NCBI RefSeq assembly: GCF_002001165.1
Contig: NZ_MUNQ01000008.1
Span: 124,001-188,000 of the forward strand
Direction: 5' to 3'
Length of the DNA stretch: 64,000 nucleotides
Source of the DNA: Rhodanobacter sp. C05
Lineage (GTDB): Bacteria > Pseudomonadota > Gammaproteobacteria > Xanthomonadales > Rhodanobacteraceae
Below are positions 35,836-43,621 of this stretch, piece after piece (the first letter of the stretch is position 1; every line of letters begins with the position of its first letter). The notes beneath the pieces are model-generated. The model was not told the origin of the DNA. It saw only the letters and a list, made by a program, of their open reading frames with translations, and made no database searches. Position numbers and translations under genes: made by a program.

Positions 35836-36815
35836 GCCGCGTTCCTGCCCAAAAGGCCCGCATGGGCATACTCCAATTGCAAGTAGCCAGATGCTTGGAG
35901 GGCTGCCCGAATATGTTCTGGACGAAACGACCGAAAGGCGGGATCTCTTCCTGCCACGTTGCAGAGCAGGAACTTCACCATGCTCGTGAATGTTTTCATC
36001 GGCCAATCGTTTTCAGGGGTCAGTCCTGCAGCAACGCGAATGTCCTTAACGACCTCCATGATCATTGGTGCCTGAGATTCAAACTCATAGCCATTTGCGA
36101 CAGCGCTTGGTGCAAAATTTGCGACAAAAGAGATGTCACTCTCCACCGGCCAAAAATTCGAATGCTGATAGCGCTGAAGCGCATGGGCAACTTCAGCAAA
36201 GCCCCTCAGTCCCGTCACCCTATGTGTTCCCATCATGAACCGACCGACGATGTGCGAAGGATAAGCGGTGGCTACGGCACTGATATCGATGCCGCTCGCG
36301 TCACTCTGCCGCATGAATGCGATGAACAAACGGACTCCATTTTCTTCGATCACATCATCGATGCCGCAGAGATAATCGAGTTCGGCCAGACTGATGTGTT
36401 GCGCGTTGTCTACGAACAGGACCATGAGATTCACGCCTGCAGCGCCGCAGCGATTGAGCACAAAGTCAATGATGCGATCTTTCTTCAATGACCCAATCGG
36501 ACGGTCGGCAGCAGTTAGATACAGAGCATCACCCATCGATGAATAGAAGGCGCCATCACTCTTTCTTGTGCCACCTGGCATGATGAGACGGGCGGCAACG
36601 CCACCACCTATAACGTTTTGCAACCATTGAGTTTGATGGTTACAAAGGTAGCGCAGGATATTCGTCTTTCCGGTACGGCCCGGGCCTTCGGCTATGGCAC
36701 CGTGATGGTCCTCATTGATGTTGCTGAGAATAAAATTCATGTAACGCTCTAAAGGCCGGGTATAGATCTGGAACCCTTTAGGGACATAAATGGGGTGTAT
36801 GTCGGAGACACTCAT
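35832..36815 (-). CDS. tnsC: TnsC/TniB-type AAA+ ATPase
   Basis: 327 residues. Walker A GPGRTGKT (44-51) and Walker B MVLFVDNAQH with Asp136. The FVDNAQ form, with Asp-Asn in place of Asp-Glu, is common in TniB/TnsC. TnsC polymerises on target DNA and links TniQ to the TnsAB transposase. It begins within the tnsB stop (ATGA) and ends within the tniQ start, so all three are translationally coupled. Confidence 0.93.
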   Translation of the reverse strand: MSVSDIHPIYVPKGFQIYTRPLERYMNFILSNINEDHHGAIAEGPGRTGKTNILRYLCNHQTQWLQNVIGGGVAARLIMPGGTRKSDGAFYSSMGDALYLTAADRPIGSLKKDRIIDFVLNRCGAAGVNLMVLFVDNAQHISLAELDYLCGIDDVIEENGVRLFIAFMRQSDASGIDISAVATAYPSHIVGRFMMGTHRVTGLRGFAEVAHALQRYQHSNFWPVESDISFVANFAPSAVANGYEFESQAPMIMEVVKDIRVAAGLTPENDWPMKTFTSMVKFLLCNVAGRDPAFRSFRPEHIRAALQASGYLQLEYAHAGLLGRNAA

Positions 36816-38686
36816 CGTGAATCCCTCTTCCCATCAAAGGTGATCCAATCGACAAATGGACGCGTTTCATCACTACGCTGAGCCGGGGGGTGTCTGGAAT
36901 TGATTGGCGTACCCGAGTGCTGCATGCGCGCAAGCTGATCTGTGGCAGGTTGCGAATTCCCGGCCAACGATTTTAGATGCGAGACGTAGGCGTCGATTGC
37001 ACAATCAACGCCGTTAAGCTTCAGCAATCCTTGCTTGGCCCACTGAAATATCAGTTTGCGCGTCGTCTCGTCATGCGGGGTGGTATCCCAAGGACGCGCG
37101 GCGCGCATCACGCCATACGGCTGCGTCGCCGTTCGGTAAAGAACGATCGTCCGTAGATCGTTTCGATACACTTTGGCAAGAACCTTTTGCCCAACAAGCT
37201 CCCACGCGTTGTCAAAATTACCGCTCCTATAGCGAACGTACGCGTAATTCACATGGGGGAGATCCCCACTCTTGCGATTGCCACGCACGGTGACGGGAAC
37301 GATCGTGCTACCCATGTCCGGAGCGCACATCGAACCGTCCGCTGCTTCATAGAACCAAGACCGATCGGTTCCATGCATCTGTAGGTACTGCAGTGGTGTC
37401 AGTGTGCCCAGGCTAGGGTGCTGGGTGGCGTTGTAACCGGTGACGATGACTTCAACGAGTTCTTCGAACCACTGGAGCTGGATCGGGCAATCATCTGGCG
37501 AGAAATTGCTGATACGTATTTTGTTATCGCCCAATCGCGTTGCGGGCTCAAACCCGCCAGCAACATGTCGGAATGCTCCACGCTCCAGCCGTGAGAACAA
37601 TTGCTCAATGATGGGGCGCGTGCGTGGCGCGTGCGCAACCCCGGTATTGAGAACACCATCGTAAACGCGACAAAAGGCCTGCTCAATGGCGTGTGCATGG
37701 TGCGCTTTCGCGTTATCCATGGCAGTCAGCAGCGGTCGGCGTCCAGCAAAAGCGGGAGAGAGGCTTGATGGCATGCCAGCGCCGATGGCGTACTCCAGAC
37801 CAGGCAGGGTGAGTGTCCTGCGCTCCCACGTTTCCAAGGCGCGTGCAAAACACAGTGCCACGTCTAAATTGTTGTAAGCCTTTCCGACACGGAGGCACCA
37901 ACTGACGATGGCGCGTGACTCAACCTCTACAATGGCTAGAAGCCAGATAGTCGAGATATAACGTCTTACTTCGCCGCCATTTGGCATACGCACACCAAGC
38001 TTGGCCTCGATGTCGATACGATGTGCATCAAACTCAAAACGGTCGTAGCAACGACGTGCGAAAAGGTCTGCGAGCGTGGTGGCGGGAGAAGCCTTTTCGT
38101 CGTTAACCAGGGCGGCGACAGAATTTGATTCCCGCTTTCGCCGAAGGTATCGGAGTAGCGCCCGTTGCCCTTGATCTACATGATTGAGAGGGTAAAGCGC
38201 TCCAAGTTGTTTTTGTTTGAGTTCCGTGACGATCTTTCCTTGAAGCTGATTAAAACTTCGCGGGAGCTTTTGTCCTTTGGGCAGCGGGTGATTGTATGCA
38301 TCGACCCATTCACGAATGGTTGGTTGCGCTGCGAGAAGTTGCTCATATGAATGCGGTCTTGCGATCTCGGGCATTGATGCAGGTTCAGCAGCTTCAATCG
38401 CACTGCGTTGATACGTGCCCCAAGCCACGCAAACACGGTACCCATAAGGTTTCCCGTCGGGTGCCAGCTGGGGCGCTTGGCACACCATCTTTCTTAACCG
38501 CTTCGGACACAACTTGTATCTACGTGCGGCGGGAGTGATCGCCGCACCATCGAGAACCCCATCCAAGGCAGTTTCGGCATTGTTGTATCGGATGAGCGCC
38601 TTGGGAGTGAGTAGCGAACGTTCTGGTTTTGTCCAGGTGGCACGTTCGTCTGCCGTCACAATGGGCAGGGAATCAAGGTGTGCCAT
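36812..38686 (-). CDS. tnsB: TnsB/TniA-type DDE transposase (Mu-like)
   Basis: 624 residues. N-terminal helix-turn-helix region (about 25-90), an rve integrase core with D220 (FEFDAHRIDIE), D324 (LLTAMDNAKAHH) and E361 (RPIIEQLFSRLERG), giving the D-104-D-36-E spacing expected, and a C-terminal beta/Mu-like domain (about 470-560, YAYVRYRSGNFDNAWELVGQKVLAKVYRNDLRTIVLY). It binds the element ends and joins 3' ends to target DNA. It overlaps tnsA by 14 bases. Confidence 0.95.
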   Translation of the reverse strand: MAHLDSLPIVTADERATWTKPERSLLTPKALIRYNNAETALDGVLDGAAITPAARRYKLCPKRLRKMVCQAPQLAPDGKPYGYRVCVAWGTYQRSAIEAAEPASMPEIARPHSYEQLLAAQPTIREWVDAYNHPLPKGQKLPRSFNQLQGKIVTELKQKQLGALYPLNHVDQGQRALLRYLRRKRESNSVAALVNDEKASPATTLADLFARRCYDRFEFDAHRIDIEAKLGVRMPNGGEVRRYISTIWLLAIVEVESRAIVSWCLRVGKAYNNLDVALCFARALETWERRTLTLPGLEYAIGAGMPSSLSPAFAGRRPLLTAMDNAKAHHAHAIEQAFCRVYDGVLNTGVAHAPRTRPIIEQLFSRLERGAFRHVAGGFEPATRLGDNKIRISNFSPDDCPIQLQWFEELVEVIVTGYNATQHPSLGTLTPLQYLQMHGTDRSWFYEAADGSMCAPDMGSTIVPVTVRGNRKSGDLPHVNYAYVRYRSGNFDNAWELVGQKVLAKVYRNDLRTIVLYRTATQPYGVMRAARPWDTTPHDETTRKLIFQWAKQGLLKLNGVDCAIDAYVSHLKSLAGNSQPATDQLARMQHSGTPINSRHPPAQRSDETRPFVDWITFDGKRDSR

Positions 38687-39419
38687 GGCCGACCTCCAGT
38701 TCCAAAAAGGAGTCCGGCGAAAGATGACTTGTCTCGGACAGGCGAATCTCGCCTTTATGGATCATCGCGGCTGCAATAGCTGTCACGTGACGAGGATCAT
38801 GCCGATGCAGAATGTGGTGGAGTTGTCGAAACGTCGCTCTCTCAATATTCGATAGATACGCGTAGATTTCATCGCGAATCGTCGCTAGCCCGGCTATCCT
38901 TCTTGCCGATTGGACGTATGCCAGAAGTCGAAAATAGGTAGAGATCTTCTCTCCTTCCCGTACGAGCTCATGCTCAAAAACATGATTGACCTTCAGGCCT
39001 TGTCGCTCGGCAGCCTGGTGCAGCAGATCGCGCTCCCTGGCGGCCATGTCACCGCCTAATGTGACGACGGTCGCCGACGAAGGAACCGTCAGATGAAAGC
39101 GTTCCTCTCCTGAATGTCGACGTGTCCAAAAGGAAAGGTCGATATGTCGCCGCGCCGATAGAATGAGTCGGCATGGACGCTCAACGTAGGCGGCGATCTG
39201 AGGATCGAATTCGAACTGTAGCCCCAATGCGAAGTTCAGCGCCTCAGTGATCGAGGTCACCCGAAGATTCCTGGGTGAGTAGAAAACGTAGAGATCCGCC
39301 TTGGATCGTTCGTTAGGTGTGAGCAGCCGCGGTTGGTAGGGAAGGTTAGGATCAAATGATCGCAACGGCGAACCAGCCACTTCGGGTGGCCATTGAGTGG
39401 CAGAGGCGCCGGCGGTCAT
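38673..39419 (-). CDS. tnsA: TnsA-like endonuclease with an altered active site
   Basis: 248 residues. It aligns with Tn7 TnsA: a Glu in SITEALNFALGLQFEFDPQIAAYVERPCRL (E59 region), Asp94 in HIDLSF, and a C-terminal helical/HTH part (about 130-248) that would contact TnsB/TnsC. In Tn7, the 5'-cutting site is Glu63, Asp114, Gln130 and Lys132. The segment that should hold Gln and Lys reads RFHLTVPSSA, putting Val112 where Lys is expected. If real, 5' cutting would be lost and transposition would be replicative. The assignment rests on context and by-eye alignment. Confidence 0.8.
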   Translation of the reverse strand: MTAGASATQWPPEVAGSPLRSFDPNLPYQPRLLTPNERSKADLYVFYSPRNLRVTSITEALNFALGLQFEFDPQIAAYVERPCRLILSARRHIDLSFWTRRHSGEERFHLTVPSSATVVTLGGDMAARERDLLHQAAERQGLKVNHVFEHELVREGEKISTYFRLLAYVQSARRIAGLATIRDEIYAYLSNIERATFRQLHHILHRHDPRHVTAIAAAMIHKGEIRLSETSHLSPDSFLELEVGHGTP

Positions 39420-39737
39420 TGGTCGTCTCCGTTGCCGCTGGCGTGTTCAGTAGGGACAGGCTTAGGCAAGAGCTCAATAAATCGAAATCGGCCACCGCCG
39501 ACAAGAAATTTTCGCTGTCCAGTGAGACTCGCGAGCACACTGAGAGACCGCTGGCGCATCGCCAGCGATGGAGTCGTGACATTCATATTGGCTTCCCCGA
39601 GGTATAGCGCCGGTAGGGCGCTTGTGTGCGGGACACGAAACGAGGTAGCCTACGAGTGTTCACTCGCCGAAAGGCACCGCCCCTGGTTCCAGCCAGGGGT
39701 TTTTCATTTCTGTCGATTGGTTCGGCGACTTATCAGG
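39420..39737. other. non-coding region upstream of tnsA
   Basis: About 320 bases upstream of the tnsA operon and downstream of the small DNA-binding gene. It should contain the tns promoter. An imperfect inverted pair (GACAAGAAATTTTCGCTGTC at about 39499-39518) lies here, and a terminator-like hairpin at 39680. Open frames on both strands are not coding-like. Confidence 0.45.
39680..39704 (+). terminator. strong plus-strand hairpin with T-run
   Basis: Perfect 7-bp stem CCCCTGG / CCAGGGG with loop TTCCAG, then TTTTT. It is oriented to end plus-strand transcription, although no plus-strand protein gene lies before it, so it may end a small RNA starting upstream of about 39600. Confidence 0.7.
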
Positions 39738-40028
39738 TCATGTGGATTTTTGCCTCGCTCTGTTTCGTCTAGGCGGAAGTTTTTCGTCTTCTGGCGGAGC
39801 ACCACGCGATGCGAGCCAATCAGCGACATCGTGCGTCAGTGCGAATGGCCCCTTGCGGCCCTCAATCGGGAACACCTGAAAAGGAACTCGCCTGGTGGCA
39901 ATCGCCACGCGAAGTGCTGCTTGGCTCGAAAAGCCAAGCGCTTGCCGTAGTCCTGCGCTTCCCATGACATAGCCCCAATTGGAAAGTAGTGAATCCAGTA
40001 GGCGTTGTTCCAACGACTTGCTGCCCAT
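39738..40028 (-). CDS. small DNA-binding-type protein common in genomic islands
   Basis: 96 residues. Pattern: LEQRLLDSLLSNWGYVMGSAGLRQALGFSSQAALRVAIATRRVPFQVFPIEGRKGPFALTHDVADWLASRG. The helix-turn-helix-like block GLRQALGFSSQAALRVAI and the beta stretch FPIEGRKGPFALT recall AlpA/MerR-like excisionase-type helpers. I have seen this kind in xanthomonad integrative elements, without an assigned function. A role in control of transposition or excision is a guess. Confidence 0.7.
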   Translation of the reverse strand: MGSKSLEQRLLDSLLSNWGYVMGSAGLRQALGFSSQAALRVAIATRRVPFQVFPIEGRKGPFALTHDVADWLASRGAPPEDEKLPPRRNRARQKST

Positions 40029-40196
40029 GGGGTTTCACCGTGACGAGATAGGCGTCTTTATCGCTAATTCGCGGGAGCTTGACCATACTGTCACGGAAAC
40101 GCGTTTGTGCCTGATAAGTAATTACTTGAAATACATGTACTTATGCTGCAACCATGGTCGTTCTTGCACGGTGTGAAGGTATTCGCTTTGAGTACG

Positions 40197-41276
40197 ATGC
40201 AGCAAAATTCGCCAAATCGTCGCCCAAAATCTCTTGGAAAGATGCCATCCCCAATCCTTCTAGAAACCAGTTGGAATTTTCGAAAAGACTTTGCGGGCAC
40301 TCTAAGGAGCATGGCGTCGATCGAGACGGCCATTTTCAGCGTGCCGACTCACAGCGCGCATGCTGTGGAAAAGCGTCTCGGATGGGTTGACGGTCGAAGC
40401 TCAGAAGCTGGGAACCAAAACTCAGGCCGCATTGCTAAAGCGCGAGTTGGCAAACACGTTTTGCAGGAAGGAACGCTCGCAACCTTAGCCCTGCAGTTCG
40501 ACGACGTTAGCTCAGCAATACGTTCGCCCTTGTGGGATTTGGTGCGAACGGGCAGCTTCTCAGAAAACTTGGGCGGTGATGACTACGGGGTGTTGAACGA
40601 CGCAGCCTATTGGGCCATCCACGTGCCTATACCATTCATTTCTGCGGAACGTGGCCGCTCATGGCTCATCGAGCGGCCCACCGAGGACCAGCTTGCCAAG
40701 CTGGCAGCTCAAGGTTCTCTTGATGCGGTCGCAGCCCTTTGGATGTTGATTCTGGACAGCGGAAAATCGAAGAGTGACCTGAAACAAATCTTCACCATCG
40801 CGACCTACATTCCACCGACACTTGCTCTGCTTTCGCTAAGCCCGGTGGGATTGCGTATCGCGCGGCTCCTGTTTGCCCGAATTCGTCAACAGACCCTGGA
40901 TAATCTGACCTTCGATGGGTACCAGCTTTCGTTGGGACACTACGATTTGGCGAAGGTCGCAGGAACCGTTACCGGCTGGTCGCCAGGTTGCATTGGGCCT
41001 GCAAATCCCTATACAAAGGAACGCGGTAGAGTAGAGGCTGAGCCCTTGCCATCGGTGATTCATGATTGGCTGGAGCGATCTCGAGCACCCATGCGCAAGG
41101 TGCGGCGGCAGCCGGCTAAGCCCCGCTGGCGAGTAGATCTCAGTCCGTCAGCGCACACAATTGAACGCAGGTTTGAGCTTGAACATCCCAGTGTCATGCA
41201 TCCCAGGGCGATCAGCATCTGCAAGGCAGAACTCAAGGACTATTGGGAACATCGGACCCATGTTGCAACAACTTGA
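40197..41276 (+). CDS. unknown 359-residue protein (transposon cargo)
   Basis: Starts at the Met at 40197 (MQQNSPNRRPKSLGK) with GAG upstream; the Met at 40242 or 40314 is possible. No signal peptide. Middle part has short hydrophobic helices (SLDAVAALWMLILDSGKSKSDLKQIFTIATYIPPTLALLSLSPVGLRIARLLFARI), but not true membrane spans. The C-terminus is rich in Arg/Lys/Pro (APMRKVRRQPAKPRWRVDLSP). I do not recognise it. It sits in the stretch typical for transposon cargo, diverging from the small DNA-binding gene. Confidence 0.75.
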   Translation: MQQNSPNRRPKSLGKMPSPILLETSWNFRKDFAGTLRSMASIETAIFSVPTHSAHAVEKRLGWVDGRSSEAGNQNSGRIAKARVGKHVLQEGTLATLALQFDDVSSAIRSPLWDLVRTGSFSENLGGDDYGVLNDAAYWAIHVPIPFISAERGRSWLIERPTEDQLAKLAAQGSLDAVAALWMLILDSGKSKSDLKQIFTIATYIPPTLALLSLSPVGLRIARLLFARIRQQTLDNLTFDGYQLSLGHYDLAKVAGTVTGWSPGCIGPANPYTKERGRVEAEPLPSVIHDWLERSRAPMRKVRRQPAKPRWRVDLSPSAHTIERRFELEHPSVMHPRAISICKAELKDYWEHRTHVATT

Positions 41277-41319
41277 TCGATGACCATAAGGGCGCGTGCG
41301 CTGGTTGGGCAGCCGGAGT

Positions 41320-41637
41320 CTAGCCAGACTCGGCTTCTTTCAGTATTTTTTCTTGTCCAGCAGCGTCCAACTTGCTGAACGCGCGGATCATCCGTGCAAG
41401 CCGCTCGCTGTCGGCATAGAGATAGGCAAGTGGCACGCCAAGCACCTTCGCCATCCGCTTCGCTGTTGCTAGATCCGCAGCGTGAACGTCTTGCTCGTAC
41501 CGATTGATGCGTGTGCTAGCCACAAAAGGATCCAACCCGGCGAGAATGCCCAGCTCCTTCTGGGATAGACCGGCATCCTCCCGCGCCTGTCTTAAGCGCT
41601 TGCTGAAAATGGATGACGGATTGCTCTGGCGAGGCAT
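41320..41637 (-). CDS. XRE-family transcriptional repressor
   Basis: 105 residues. Helix-turn-helix: SKRLRQAREDAGLSQKELGILAGLDPFVASTRINRYEQDVHAADLATAKRMAKVLGVPLAYLY, with a short C-terminal helical tail. This fits Cro/CI-type regulators. Its start is 7 bases from the palindromic region 41644-41710, so autoregulation is likely. It faces the plus-strand gene at 41766. Confidence 0.92.
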   Translation of the reverse strand: MPRQSNPSSIFSKRLRQAREDAGLSQKELGILAGLDPFVASTRINRYEQDVHAADLATAKRMAKVLGVPLAYLYADSERLARMIRAFSKLDAAGQEKILKEAESG

Positions 41638-41643
41638 GGACAG

Positions 41644-41667
41644 CTCGTAGTTGGTAGCACCTACGAG
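41644..41667. promoter_or_regulatory. operator site 1 for the XRE regulator
   Basis: CTCGTAG, ten bases, CTACGAG: an inverted repeat directly before the XRE gene start. The TCGTAG/CTACGA half-site also forms the palindrome at 41694. Confidence 0.65.
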
Positions 41668-41693
41668 ATTCGTTGCTTTGCCGTGCTTCCGAT

Positions 41694-41710
41694 ACTACGA
41701 TATTCGTAGT
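41694..41710. promoter_or_regulatory. operator site 2, perfect palindrome
   Basis: ACTACGA TAT TCGTAGT, a perfect 7-3-7 palindrome in the divergent promoter region, sharing its half-site with 41644-41667. Most likely bound by the XRE protein and controlling both divergent genes. Confidence 0.7.
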
Positions 41711-41765
41711 TTTCGCAACAGCCCCGGCTCTTGGCCGCCCTACCAACGATAGGAAGCCACGCCCC

Positions 41766-42131
41766 ATGCTCCTGCAATTGGTGTTCGAGGATCAGTGGTT
41801 CATACCCGTGCCGGTGGATGACCGACTTCAGGAGGCGCTTGATGTTCAGCGCGAACGGGCATATCGCGGTGACATGGACGAAGCGTTCACAGATCGCTTG
41901 TCCGCATGCATTTCCAATTCTCTCGCTGAGTGCCTCGATCCTGACTTACAACTACCAACAGCTAATCAGATGAAATATGCCACTGATATTGCGCGTGAGC
42001 TTGGCGTGGCGATTCCAGCGGATGTATTGCGTTACCGTGGCGCAGCGCATGAATTCATTGATCGATTCGAGGAAATGTTTCGTGCAAACCGACAACGGCG
42101 CGACATCGCCATAGGGCCGCCTCGTGCGTGA
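41766..42131 (+). CDS. hypothetical protein in the cargo region
   Basis: 121 residues from the ATG at 41766 (MLLQLVFEDQWFIPVPVDDRLQEAL). The frame opens earlier over the operators. Helical and soluble, with the phrase QMKYATDIARELGVAIPADVLRYRGAAHEFIDRF, a form seen in short island proteins of unknown role. It is read from the promoter shared with the XRE gene. Confidence 0.65.
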   Translation: MLLQLVFEDQWFIPVPVDDRLQEALDVQRERAYRGDMDEAFTDRLSACISNSLAECLDPDLQLPTANQMKYATDIARELGVAIPADVLRYRGAAHEFIDRFEEMFRANRQRRDIAIGPPRA

Positions 42132-42238
42132 GCGATACCTATGAGAAGGGAGTGGAGAGCTAGCACCCACCAACAACGCGCTTGGGTGACCTATTCGCCA
42201 GCACAGTCACGAGATTCTGATCCCTGCATGAGGTGGCT

Positions 42239-42502
42239 ATGACCCAACCTTACGAACGCTCTTGGGCAGTCATCGAAACACGGAGCTTCCTGACGGCACT
42301 ACTCGTCAATCGAAGGATTCCTGCGGCGGTTCTCGAGCGGGCGCGCACCTTGCTTCGCCATTATCCCAGTGGGAGCGAGGTGTTCCGCGCAGGATGGCAA
42401 GAGCTTGCCGATCCCTACCTTGTCCTCGAGCCCGTCTTTGACACAAGCATTGATGGCACCCCTTCGCCTAACTGGTCAGCGCCACAACGCACCGAATCGT
42501 GA
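42239..42502 (+). CDS. BPSL0761 family protein
   Basis: 87 residues from the ATG at 42239 (GAGGTGG upstream; a GTG two codons earlier is possible). The family pattern is MTQPYERSWAVIETRSFLTALL..., then AVLERARTLLRHYPSGSEV. Members occur on genomic islands and plasmids in proteobacteria; function unknown. The C-terminal 25 residues are poorly conserved. It lies between two other small cargo genes. Confidence 0.8.
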   Translation: MTQPYERSWAVIETRSFLTALLVNRRIPAAVLERARTLLRHYPSGSEVFRAGWQELADPYLVLEPVFDTSIDGTPSPNWSAPQRTES

Positions 42503-42609
42503 AAATGACCGCATGGAACCGATGTACGCGCGCTTGCTTCGTTGCTACACAGCCGAACAGCCAGGCCCAGCATTGCCTAGCGTGGCGTCGATCCAGAAGG
42601 TTGAATTGA

Positions 42610-43356
42610 ATGGCAAAGGTCACGACTGACAAGCTTTCGCAGCTACTGATTGCTGCACGGGCTACGCCGCTGGTAGAAAACCCTGTGCACGCCGAGGAGG
42701 CGGTCTTCAAGGCATTGCTTGATGCGACCGTATACGCACATGTGCCGCTGGAGAACGCGCCCGAGGGCGTGATGCGCTTCATCCAGTTCGTGCGCCCGGA
42801 CAACAAACAAACCGTCCTTCCATTCTTTAGCGATCGGGAACAGGCCGAAGCGGCCTCAGTGAACAGAAGAGTGGCCATTGTGGCCATGTCGGGGCGGCGA
42901 TTGCTCGAACTGACACGGGGTGCCACATTGATGCTGAACCCCAACATCGATCAGGTAGCTTTGTATCCACCGGAAATCGTGGCTCTCCTCGAGGGGCGCT
43001 CCCTCGGTTACTACACCCAGGAAACCATTGAGCAGAGCGAGCAGGTCGGTGTGTGTCCGCCCACGGAACCCGCAAACGAACTGGTTCTTGCCCTTCGTGA
43101 TCTTTTCCAGAGAGAGGCAACGATCCGGGCCGCCTACTTGGCCGAGATTCATCGGGGGGCCGACGGCGCCGACATATTCCTTTTGCTCACGATCGTTGTG
43201 CCGCCGGCACACAAGGAACGCCTCATCCACCTGATCACACTGGCGATCCAGTCTGTCTCGTCGTATTTGACGCTACCACTCACTGTGACCTGTATATCCC
43301 CTGATGCCTCGCTCCCGGATCTCTGTCACCACGGGATCCAGTTTTATGGAACCTGA
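42610..43356 (+). CDS. SseB-family protein
   Basis: 248 residues. The N-terminal SseB domain reads ARATPLVENPVHAEEAVFKALLDATVYAHVPLENAPEGVMRFIQFVRPDNKQTVLPFFSDREQAEAAS, followed by LELTRGATLMLNPNIDQVALYPPEIVALLEG. The second half has an SseB C-terminal-like fold (AAYLAEIHRGADGADIFLLLTIVVPPAHKERLIHLITLAI). The product is cytosolic with no known mechanism; relatives are often found in mobile-element cargo. No signal peptide. Confidence 0.85.
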   Translation: MAKVTTDKLSQLLIAARATPLVENPVHAEEAVFKALLDATVYAHVPLENAPEGVMRFIQFVRPDNKQTVLPFFSDREQAEAASVNRRVAIVAMSGRRLLELTRGATLMLNPNIDQVALYPPEIVALLEGRSLGYYTQETIEQSEQVGVCPPTEPANELVLALRDLFQREATIRAAYLAEIHRGADGADIFLLLTIVVPPAHKERLIHLITLAIQSVSSYLTLPLTVTCISPDASLPDLCHHGIQFYGT

Positions 43357-43470
43357 CGTAATCGTATGCCTTCGCTCATTCGAACCAGCCAGACCCATCC
43401 ACTACGTATCGCCACCATTCCGGTGGGTGAACGCGGTGGCGCCATCGGCGTAGCGACAGCGGCTACTTGA

Positions 43471-43487
43471 AGGGGCATTGTTGTCGT
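43471..43487 (-). repeat. inverted match to the transposon end repeats
   Basis: AGGGGCATTGTTGTCG, the reverse complement of a CGACAACAATGCCCCT site resembling GTCAACAAATTGCCCCT at 34364-34380. A weaker TGGCAATCCCAGTGAC follows at 43543. Only one good copy, so the right end is tentative. Confidence 0.45.
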
Positions 43488-43621
43488 AACTGCGAGGTGT
43501 CTCTTGCAACGCCTCGCACGCGCAATCACGCCACGGGCTGCATGGCAATCCCAGTGACTAATCGTCAGTAACACTCGTTGGTACATAAATTTTTCACACA
43601 GAGCCCTCTTGGGATTCCACG

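Larger units (their letters stand above)
34147..43585 (-). mobile_element. Tn7-like transposon with TnsABC and TniQ (approximate limits)
   Basis: The core is a four-gene minus-strand operon, tnsA-tnsB-tnsC-tniQ (34441-39419), with overlaps of 14, 4 and 4 bases. Next to tniQ are spaced repeats (34219-34387) resembling TnsB sites, and an inverted match lies at 43471-43487. The genes between 39.7 and 43.4 kb would then be cargo. The outer ends are not fixed: candidate TGTAC/GTACA tips at 34147 and 43585 lack an identical target duplication. No CRISPR or Cas gene is present. Confidence 0.6.

Noticed and set aside
34147-43585. TGTAC/GTACA tips as exact transposon ends
   Set aside because: Flanking 5-base sequences differ (CGTTG against TAAAT), so they are not supported as the true ends; limits are given as approximate.
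43590-43605. TTTTTCACACAGAGCC resembling the MITE end
   Set aside because: Only a short match to one terminal repeat; no element follows.
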